This document shows, in pieces, positions 1 through 11,200 of a DNA stretch of 64,000 nucleotides. A program made the translations under genes and the position numbers. The notes beneath the pieces were generated by a model. The model searched no databases, was not told the origin of the DNA, and saw only the letters and a list, made by a program, of their open reading frames with translations. Where the stretch lies: contig OZ038434.1 in assembly GCA_964036275.1 (NCBI GenBank), positions 33,813,279 through 33,877,278 on the forward strand, given 5' to 3'. This DNA comes from Litoditis marina (lineage: Eukaryota > Nematoda > Chromadorea > Rhabditida > Rhabditidae). Position 1 is the stretch's first letter; the number at the start of each line of letters is the position of its first letter.

Positions 1-244
1 AATAGCCGGAAATTCTATTAAAAAAACTAATCTTTTTCGCTAATATCGGGGAAATCGTCCGATTTTCGATGCAAAGTCATGGTGTTTCACTCATCTCAAA
101 CAGAAAAATGGGTTCCTTTCTGTAGGATAGTCACACCTAATGGTTGTGTGCCTTTGAAGTTTCCAGCGACCATAAGCGATGTACTATTTATCGTGTTGTT
201 ACTCTAACGGTTATTCATTCAGGTACGCAGTACGCCCATTACCA

Positions 245-440
245 TCATATTATCCATAACTTGACCATACCCCAGTAAAGTTGTCCGAATAGTCGGGAAA
301 AAAAAAAAGAAAAACGGACTACTTTTCCGCCAAAAAGAAGATAATCGGTCTACATTTGAGGAAAAATCATGAATTTTCACTTGTTAACACACGAAAACGG
401 ACTAACTTTTGTCGTTTAGTCAGACCTTACTGGTGTAAGA
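245..440. repeat. Inverted-repeat element, ACCAGTAAGGT family, copy 1
   Basis: Bounded by CCCCAGTAAAGTTG on the left and ACCTTACTGGTGTA on the right, with AAAACGGACT motifs inside. Related copies lie at 17815-18000, 27252-27420 and 46468-46620. It is intronic or upstream of the first visible exon. No coding capacity is seen, so I read it as a non-autonomous foldback element. Confidence 0.55.
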
Positions 441-493
441 ACTTGACTTTATTGAATCTTAACTTTAAATTGTACATTTCATTCTATATCCAG

Positions 494-3400
494 GTGGGTG
501 AGGTTCGTACGTCTCGACGGGAACGCAAGTACGACTATCCGATATTTCCGGGTCGAAAACGGACGGACGGACAGGGACCCTCTCAGCCGGAGGAGGTGCG
601 ATTTGTTTATTTGATATTTTTGTTACATTGCTTTCCAATCATTTTTAACTGGAAGAGTTAGGATTAGTTTTTCCGGTTGTATTAGATTCTTCTAATCTTC
701 TGGTCGTTCCCAAATTTATAGAAACATTTCTAAAGGGAGAGAAATCTACTTACTTTAATATTAATTTTTTCATTGAAATTTATGTTGTTTTATATATTTC
801 GTCAATTTCGTAGTTCCAGACGTTGTATCAAAGTGCCTCGCAAATCTATGCCGGAGCCAGCGAAGATCCATATAGGTACGTGAGATGTTACAGATTTTCC
901 GTCGTTTTCTCGAAATTCTGATAGTTTTTCTCTGATTGTATAGTCTGATAAAACTATATGAAGAAATAGTCTTGGGTTTTATTTTTCTGGTTGTCATAAT
1001 TAAATCATTCCGTAGACCAATTCATTATACACACGGGTTTATTGATAGTTTTACCGAGAAACCACTCTTTTCTTCACCCTAATTTAGAAGATTAATCATG
1101 TTCATCTTAGAAAAGTTCTCATGTTTGTTGTATTAAATTTTTTGTTCAAGAAAAATTTTGTTTTGTTTGTAAGGGGTTTCCGGCCGCCCTCCGGTCGAAG
1201 AACTGTGCGTTTCCGCAGTTGCCCCGTAAAACACTGCCGGTAATAATTGTAGAGAGTGTGTGACTTTGATTTTGATTGATTGTGTATTGTGTGTTTCGAT
1301 TCGGTTTATTTTGTACTGGGCCCACGAAAAACACAGCAGAATTGTTCGTAGATGCACATGCACCACTAAAGGAGAAAATCGTGAACATTTGACTATTTTG
1401 CTGTACAATCATAGGGTATTACCGATTTGAATGAGAAAAACTGGTGCCATTCTGTAAAATAGTCAGACTTCACTGTCGTTTGACTGTGTAGCCGCACGGT
1501 ATAATATAGTCCTTTTCTCGTTGATGTCATGTCTTGTTTTCAGTTCGATCACATCCGACTCGCGTGTGGTGGCAAATTCGGGCGATGGAGATAGTAGCAG
1601 TGCCTATGATCCCGGATACGCTAAGGTGGGCCATTTACCAAGATAACCGATATTGACATGAAATGAATCTAATTTCTGGTCAGATTCGGGAAAAATATAG
1701 GTCAAATGTTCGCTAGTTTCGGCATCGGTGAAAGCTCGGTTATGTTTTGATCCGTTCGCAAAAGTGAGGGTGAAAAGTGGTTTGGTACGACAATTTATCA
1801 AGACGACGTCTTATTCTAGGTGAAGCCGAATGGAATCGACTCGAAACGCCTGGATCGCCTGGAGAAAACGGAGCGGGAGCTGGACCAGCTGTACTCGAAG
1901 GTTGGCATTTTTCGCAAAGTTTCTTACTTTTTAGGTTGACGTTCAACATAACCTACTCAGTTACTTATTCGCCTCGTTTCTTTGGTCGTACCTCGCGCGA
2001 CATTCTTTTTTCATATTTGCCTGCCGCCGGCTAGCTGCCAAGGCCCATTCAAACTGAACCCAACTCAAACGAAACTAAAACTACTCGAACTAACCAACAA
2101 CTACAAATAAAATAAAGTAGGTTCAATCTAATTTTTATCGATTTTTCCTTCTAGATCCGTCGTACCTCCCGCGATATTCCTGCCAGCCAGTTGCCTCCTT
2201 CGGCTGGTCCGTCCCGAATCACAATGGATGACGTCATAGGGCCGCCAGGGGGAGGAGATGGGACCAGCAATGACCCGATGCTCGAGATACAGCCGCCACA
2301 GGTACGATATTGTAGTTAGATCTGTACTTTGGTCTTAAAACAGTTCCGAATGTTTCTTGCATTGTTGGAACGACACTTTCTTATAAAAGTGTTTGATTCA
2401 CTATAATTTCGACTGCGTGTTAAACTCTTAAAGTTTCAATTCATAATCTGATTTTTTTCTCAGATAGACAGTCAGTCGGTGTCGTCACGGGATCCCTCGT
2501 ACAGATACATCACTGTTCGTGAAAGTGCGGAGGTGGGTCACGAGTGATTTAGATATTGATAGACAATTTGCCGTGCAAAGACAGCCGAAGGTTTCGAATT
2601 ACGAAAAGGGTTCAAACTACAAAAATCTTGCACGTAACGTGTGAATCTAAATAAGTGGTTGGTGAAAATTACCACAAATAGTATTTTTTGAAGAGTTTCA
2701 CTGAATAGTTACTGTTTTTTTCTAGATTATTAGGTGGCTTCCAGCCATGAGTGTTAAACATGTTTTGCAGAATTTACTTTTGTTTTCTGCTTTTTCTCTG
2801 TTTAATTTTGTTATTGTTCAGATAGTGCGCGAGCGTCTGCGACAGCAAGGTGAATTGTTGGAGCGACCACCCGTGCGAGAACACTACTACTCGACCATAG
2901 GAAACGAGTATGAAACGGTGAGTAAAGTTAAATAGAAGTAGGTTAGACCAAGTTTTGACGTGAAACGTGAAAAGATATTACCTACCAAACTCTGAATACT
3001 GCTTGTGAGTTGCGCGAACACCACGTACTAGTCGACTATATGAAACGGTGAGTAAAATGTGAAGTAAACCGAATGTTCATGTAAACACGTGAAAAACGTT
3101 AGGATTACTGCACTTTGCTAATACACTTATTTGTTATAATTGTATATGGCCTACAACACTTACTCGACCATAGGAAACAAGTATGAAAGAGTGAGTAAAA
3201 GGCTGCACCTGCACTACCTAAAAAAGTGAACGGGTGTCCGGCTGCTTGTGTGTTTGGCGCCGCCTGGAGGGCTCGGGTTCGAGTCCCGCCCGCGGCGGAA
3301 AGGTCGATGATGGTGTTTCAAGACGGGACTGACAAGCGAGAGATTACAAACGAACGCTGAGACATAATTTTTGACTCTACCTGAATTTCAACGAGTTTTT

Positions 3401-6400
3401 TAGTTTTCTCTCAAACAAAAGTCAAGTCTACACAATTCGCGAGCCACTCTTGTAGCGGCCCGAAGCCCCGAAGAGAGAGAGAGAGAGAGTGTGCAGATCA
3501 GAGAGACGCAGACTGTCTGCGGCTTCCATAACCCGCGTGCTCTCTCGCTTCAGTACCTAGCTAATTGTAGAAAGTTGGCGGAAACGCTTGTGAGTTGGAA
3601 TATAAAATATTGATAATGATTTTTTTTCATAATATATTGTTTCAGGTTGGTGATGGTTCGAGTACGACGTATAGTCAAGTTCAGGTTAATGGAAATAGTG
3701 CAGACAGGACGCCCGCGCCTGTTCAAGGTACGTTTTCTATTATCGATTTTCCAAAGTTCAAAATGTTAAACATGAGATGTGTAATGTATTACGTGGTCTA
3801 ATGGCATATGGATGAAGGTTTTAAACCTAATTTACAACATCACCTTGCACGGTGTCCAGTATGACGAAGAGGATTGAAAAATGTCACATGTTCCCGGTTC
3901 ATCTTGTTTACTGTTCACTTTTGACCAAATAATCGTGGTAATTTGTACTCGAAATACGCCGTAACTCACGAATTTCGACACCGAAAAGTAATGGGGTCAA
4001 ACTACAAACACAACGTATAGGATTTGTAAAGCCGTTGTGGACACCGTACCATCGATTCTGTAGGGGGGCGGGGTTTGGCGAGGGACCAGCCAGTCTGCGT
4101 ATCATTGATCTACCCACTCTCTCAACTGCTGGCAGATAATCAACGACCGCTCGCCCCGCATCGCTCAATCAATCGAACCCTCTGCTGTCTTTATGGGGAA
4201 AATGGCGACTATAGCAACCTCTCAGGCCTGATCACGAAGCAGCGAACCCTATACTCATCCTGTTTTGTTTACTTGTTTATCTCAGAACTAACGCTTTATC
4301 TTGTTTACTTGTTCATTTACTAACAAAATTTCACCTCGTTTACTTGTTTGTTTATCAACAACATCACTTTGCAGCTGTGCCCGTGCGACCGACCGGCCTA
4401 GGTGCCTTGACGGTGTCGACGGCTACGCGAGACTACGTGCCGCCACCACCCACCTCTCCCATTCCGGACCGCACGTCCGCTGCAGCCCGCACCGAGCCCG
4501 CTACCGTAACCCATACTACTATAGGTCATGGAAGTACCGTGCCTCACACCGTTGGAGGTCACGTAAGTACCGTGCCTCACACCGTTGGAGGTCACGGGAA
4601 TACCGTAACCCCCACCTCCGGCAGTCATGGAAGTACTGTACCTGAGAACAATGTGCTGCCCTCGTCTCCCTACCGTACCGCCCGTCAGGATACGGTAGAA
4701 CGCGTGGAGCCGGTAGCTGGCGCCACCTACGCGGTGGTCTCGAAGGGAAAACCTGCGAATCAAACTACGGTAGTGGGCGGAGCCAGCCAGCGACAGTTGA
4801 CGACGACCTTTGGAGCGTCACCCTCGCAGTCCAATGGTGAGTTGACATTGACACACACCAGTGAAGTGTGACTATTCTACAAAAAGGACCACGTTTTCGG
4901 TTCAAATGCGAGAAAATTTCTTATTTTTGCATTAAAAAAAGCTAATTTTTCCGATATTGGCACGAAATGATCCAGTGGCCGTATTCACCAATATCCCGGG
5001 AAAGTAAAAAAGCTTCCCGCGCCTCTGGACCCTTCTCACCAGCACACTATTTTCGTGCTCTACCTTCCCGCGGGGAGGTATTTTAGCTTCCCGGGGTTTG
5101 GTGAATACGACCACAGCTCATTCTATATAAGAACGGTATTGGTATGATAAACAGTTCGCACTTGGTGTAAAGATTTTTCGCTTCTTCTTTGCGAGTTTGA
5201 ATGTCTCGCAAATTCGTTATTAACTTGTCCAATCCCTTTATATCTCATTGTCAGATCCCCCAGCTGGCACGACTATATCTCTCAATTCCGACTGGAACGC
5301 TGCCTCACTCTCCACGGCCACATCTTTTGCCGGACTTCACAGGTAGTTTTCAATTCTAAGTGCGCAATTTGACAGAAATTCGCTCATTCATGAAATATTT
5401 GGGCATATTTTGTGATGTGAAAAATATGGCTCGATACATCGCCTGACGCCTATTCACAAGAATACCTATTCACCGATTTCACGATCATCCACACAGAATT
5501 TGTGGAAGCAGAACCGTTCAAATAACTGTATAAAAACGAATCATGTTAATAAATATATTTTTGCCCAATTTCTGGTGCGCTTTCTTTTCGAAAACGTGTA
5601 ATAGTATCGATTGCAGGTCTTTTTCTCCTAGCTCGAGTGGAGTCCACTCCCCCCCAGCTGGCAGCAGCAATCGAGCCTCCACCTCGCCAATGGCTACGGT
5701 ACAAGGTAAGTTATATGAGCATATCCTCGTTGTGGTTTGTTAAACACCAGCTGAATTTTTTCCCGAAAAGGTTTTTTGTCAAAAATCGGGTCACAATTGT
5801 AAATTTAAAACATCGGGGCTCAAAATTGGGTTTTCGACCAAATACACCGGTTTTTTTCGGAAAGGTAGGTAGCGAACGGAGGGCGCAATAAAAGTCAGCT
5901 GGTGTATGGTTTGTTTGATTCACACGCCATAGTTTATGAATTTTGATCGAAAATGGCATCAAACTACAATCAGATAGAGAGGGCGAACCCGGTCTCGGAA
6001 CGCGCTCTCTTAATTACAAATTCGCGTTTGGTCGAAACTGTATTGCAACACATCTAGAGATATAGTGTGCCCCGAAGAGACGTCAGACGACGGGAGGGAA
6101 AATCTAATCAATACATATGACAGCCACGCTGTTTAAACAGTAATTTACTGTTTTGCAACGACGCTTGTTGGTGAGATTGCGTAGATTCATTAACGAGGTG
6201 AGATAGCGTAGATTCCGTATACCGTATCACCGGAATGCGTAGTTGAAGAAGGTAGTCACGAAGTCAGCTGCTACAATTTGGTCCGCGGTAGATTTCATAA
6301 ATTATATCACAAAATCAGAATAACAGTTAACGCCGCTCATAATCAACTTATGATCAACTAGTAGTACTAAATGACAATTGTGATATACTAGTTTTATTAT

Positions 6401-7009
6401 TTGATAGGGAGTGAAAATCTCAAAACGAACATTTTGGAAGACGCATGTTGGAAAATTTTACATTTTGCATTTTTGCAATTATTGATAATATTGTCTTTTT
6501 CAGGAATCCAGGAATTCATGCAGCGTCCCGTGCTTCCCTACGTGGCTCCGGGTGGAGAGACGGTTATCGGGAGAAAAGTAACCGAGGAGAAAGAAACGGT
6601 TATCGAGAACAGACACAGTGCGGTGGCGGGGTGAGGGTTTTGTGAGAAACCTCGGTTACTTTGTTCTTGAATTTAGTGAAAAGGGCGAGAGAGAGGGAGG
6701 GAAAAGCAGGGGGCAGCGGGCAAAAAGAGCTGAAAGAAGCTAGAGAGATAGGGGAAATTTGAGAGAGATTGGGAGATATTTGATGGAAAAGAGAGAGAAT
6801 CGGTTATAGGAAGAAAAGTAACCGAGGAGAAAGAGGCGGTTAGAGAAAGCAGACACAGTGCGGTGGCGGGGTGAGGGTTTTTTTGTGGTGCGACATTTAT
6901 GTCAATATCAATTACTGTACTAAAATTGCCCAGATAGTCATAAGTCAAACTCATGTTAATTTGACTATTTCTGATGTGAAATAGTGAAACCTGTTGCTAT
7001 GATTTGAAT

Positions 7010-7054
<45 letters not shown>

Positions 7055-8191
7055 GGTTCTGGTTTCAGCAAACCTGAGAAATGATTTGTTAGAGAGAGAG
7101 TGAAGAGAAAGCTAGCGACTAAAGCTTGCATTTCTCGTTCTGGTTCCCACTATATGTTCATTTGATTAGAAGACGTTTGTTATCTTTGTTTGTTTCAGGT
7201 CACCAGAGAGTCATATAGATCTAGCGTTGAGAGGAGTAACTCACAATAGGAACACAATTTCGCCGGTTAGAAGTCCCGGACAGCCAGGTTCCGGTTAGTT
7301 CGCTTACCGGAAAAATCTTCGTCACGTAAAACTGGGAAAAAGAAATCCAATACCTTTTAAACATCAGAATACAGCCATTCGAAAGAAGGAACTCAGACAC
7401 AGAAGTTAGAGACGTTGAATGATAAAACGCCCACCGTGTCCTGATTATCATACATGCTTCATGTGACTTTTCGTCAAAGAAGGACAATTATGTGGTCCAA
7501 TCGCAACGGTTCAGTCCTTTAAACTGCAATACATTTTTCAATTGCAGTTTAAAGGACCGTTGACACGGGATCGGTCCACATAATCGTCCTTCTTTAAAGG
7601 GAATGTACAGTATAGTCCGTATCGATCGACTGAAAACTAAAGTATTACAATAATTACATACAGTGGAGAAATTTCTAGATATTACGTGCACGTTGTTAAA
7701 GAAGGACGACTATGTGGTCCAATCGCAACGGTTCAGTCCTTTAAACTGCAATACATTTTTCAATTGCAATTAGAAGGACCGTTGACACGGGATCGGTCCA
7801 CATAATCGTCCTTCTTTAAAGGGAATGTACAGTATAGTCCGTATCGATTGACTGAAAACTAAAGTATTACAATAATTACATACAGTGGAAAAATTTCTAG
7901 ATATTACGTGCACGTTATTAGAGAAGGACGATTATGTGGTCCAATCGCAACGGTTCAGTCCTTTAAACTGCAATACATTTTTCAATTGCAGTTTAAAGGA
8001 CCGTTGACACGGGATTGGTCCACATAATCGTCCTTCTTTAAGTGCGGAATTTATAGTTTGTTTTTTTCAGACTCAGTTGTCCGTGTCGATCCATCTCCAG
8101 AACGTGTACATCACGTGGAAATACGAAGAGATGGGCCGAGCGCGGATAATATCATTTCTGGTATGGGATAGTGGTGTTTATTAGTGTTTTG

Positions 8192-8262
<71 letters not shown>

Positions 8263-11200
8263 CTCCCCCCCCTCTCTCATACTCTCTTTCTCTCTCTTTC
8301 TCGCTCTACTCTACCTCTGTTCCCCTTCGGCTCTCTCTCCTTCCCTTTCTGTCCTTCTCTCTCGCTTGCTTTCTCTATGTCTTTCTGTCCTCGTTCTCTC
8401 TTTTTTTTTCTCTCAACCTGTCTTTTTGTCCAGCTCTTGGCAGTTGGCCTTTCTACGTTCACTACGGGATAAGCGGATAAGGTTACAAAGCAGACACTAG
8501 GTTCGTAAGGTCTCAAGTTATTTTCTCACGTTCCCCGATTTAGGTCGAAGATATCGTACGGGAAGCCACAGTCAAACTACCAGCGGTTCATCCTTGGATC
8601 TTGGCCTATCGCTCAATTTGAATCAACAGGTACGAAATTGTACTTTGATTCCCACTTTCCGTGGTAATATTGGAGTTGGTCCCAATTTGATAGAGTAGAT
8701 GGTATGAAGTGTGTGGAAGGGTGCTACAATTCTTTCGAAAACCCGTGTTTTTATATAGATGAAAATAGTTTTTAGGGAACTTTCTTGTTTTTTTAAAATG
8801 TACGTACAAAGTGCTAGAATTCAGTTTAATTTTTTTTAAATAGAGATCAAAATTATGTCTCAGCGTTCGTTTGTAATCTCTCGCTTGTCAGTCCCGTCTT
8901 GAAACACCATCATCGACCTTTCCGCCGCGGGCGGGACTCGAACCCGAGCCCTCCAGGCGGCGCCAAACACACAAGCAGTTAGCCACTTGTACACTTTTAG
9001 GCAGGGCAGCCGGGGCCGTCATCACCCAGCGGATATTCGACGTCAATGCACAGTACTCCGGATACGGATGCTAATCAAGGTAAGTAACGCTTTTTAAAGT
9101 TAACAATTGCACATTTATTCAATTTGTAGTGAAGGTGTATTTTTGAGAAACAAAACAAATTCCTTTTCACGAATTTTATCTCGAATGATTTTTACTAAAG
9201 TTCATTTTACTAAACTTTAGTAAAGTTTTACTAAAGTTTAAGAAAGAACGAAAGGTACTATGTTCATTCTAAAACGAAACGTAACCTGCACGTAGTAATT
9301 CGCTTATCATGTCAATATTTTCGAGGGAAAGGACATTGAAATTGACGATTTCCCTACAATTACGCTTCTTTTCGGCGAATTCACTCTGCAACAACTCGGA
9401 GCGTGTCTTGCATAAATCCACCTGTTCTATTTTATTTAATAAAAACCGAATCATACTTGATAGTGTTCCAGACTCTGACGGCCATACCTCTCGCTCCCGC
9501 TACAGTAGTCGATCGGGCCTCCCTCTTCCCCTGAATGGGGATGACGTCAGAAAAATGGCGGAACGATCGAAACAACGAAGGCAGGAGAGTCTCGAGAGGG
9601 AAGAACAGGAACGCGCAGCGAGGTGGGCGGGGCCTAATTTTGTTCTTTTTTCTGTTCAATTTCATTCGAGTTTTGGCTTATTCTATCACCTGTAAGTGCA
9701 TCAAAGTATAACGGAAGATTTCGGCGTTTTTTGTGTAAGGTGTGAAAACAAAAGAATTCATGTTAGCTATGAACTTTGACCTAAAGAAAGAACTTTGACC
9801 AACTTTGACCTAGGTTATAGCATAATGATCTCGAGTTTGATCTGAATGTTTTTCAGGGAATCGGCTCGGAGTAGTGGTAAAACGACGGCTCGCTCGAGGG
9901 AACGAAGGAAACCCTGGAAAGAGGAGACAGAGGGTAAGTTATCTGAGAAATTGGTTTTTTTAGGCCAACTATATCTAACCGGTTTATCGGTAACCTGCCT
10001 TATCGGTTCCGGCAAGCTATTTTTCAGGTTACCTGAGTAGATCACCTTAAAGTAACCCGAATCCAAAATTCGGTTACCGTTACAACTGACGGTAAAAACC
10101 GAAATATTGCGCTAGATTATAAAGGTTGGCCGGTTTCTGATTTTAGGTAACCAAGGGTTCATACTTAGGTAACCTGATGAAGGGTTACCAAAAAGCGGCT
10201 AGCTATATAATTCTACTTTTCTCGCACTTTCGACAATTTCGCATTTTCAGAGGAGAAAATCCAGCGCCTGGGCACAATTTACACTGGGAACGACTACGTG
10301 AGCACCATCGACATGGGAACCAGTCGACCGTGGCCAATTATGGGTAGGTCAAATGATATGTATCGTTTTATTGTCGGAATTACCCATAAGGGTTGTGGAA
10401 ATCACGATCACCATAGGCCAATCGTGCTGAGGTTAACCTTAACACTGGCACTGGGAAGTAAATCTGGTCTTCCAAGTCACACAGTCATCTGGAATTTACT
10501 TTGCTGTTAACGGGCATTCAGTTGAGTAGTTTTTCAAAAAAAAGTTGTTTTAAAAGGCTCTCTACACAACTTACTAGAACTAGTATTGATATTTTTAGGC
10601 AATTATTACATAAGTACTATCCTAATACCTTTCACCTTTTAATATCTTGTATCTTTTTGCAACTCTCTGGAAATACTATTTTTTTCCGTTTCCAGGCAGT
10701 AGTTCTCCGCCGTCGTTTCGGAAGGACAAACAAAATTAACAAAACAATGTGCTTCTCGAACACAACATATGTTCTGTTCACATAAATTACCAAATTTGTA
10801 AATTATAAATTTATCCGTTTCCAGGCAGTAGTTCTCCGCCGTCGTTGCGAAAGGAAAATATGACGTCACGCGGTGGATTGTTCGGAGGAGCGAGGGAGGA
10901 GGACAACAACAATGACAAGGCCGCCAGACAGGTACATATCGTCATCAGGAAAAAGTCATTCAAAATTAAAAGTCATTAAAGTAAACGTCATTCAAAAGTA
11001 AAAGTCATTAATTCACTTTTAGTCAGGATTTGAAAATTACGAAAATTTTCTGAAACATTATTTTTGATTCTCAACTGTTTCTGTACTAAATGACTTTTGC
11101 TTTCGAATGACTTTTACTTTAATGACTTTTAATTTTGAATGACTTATTCTGGTTGCCGTACATATCGCATTAAACTGGGAGAAAAACATATAATTATCAC

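Noticed and set aside
3240..3300. Possible functional tRNA gene
   Set aside because: Only the T arm is tRNA-like; the 5' acceptor strand and D arm are not, and a second copy shares the non-tRNA tail.
4398..4763. 121-aa minus-strand open frame
   Set aside because: It lies antisense to the 462-bp coding exon of the Ser/Pro-rich gene and mirrors its codon bias; it has no motif of its own.
7479..8036. CRISPR-like array of spaced repeats
   Set aside because: Repeat and spacer are both conserved and the repeats are long foldbacks; this is a tandem-duplicated MITE in a eukaryotic intron.
8171..8500. Leu/Ser-rich open frames of about 100 aa
   Set aside because: Produced by the (CT)n microsatellite, which is open in several frames.
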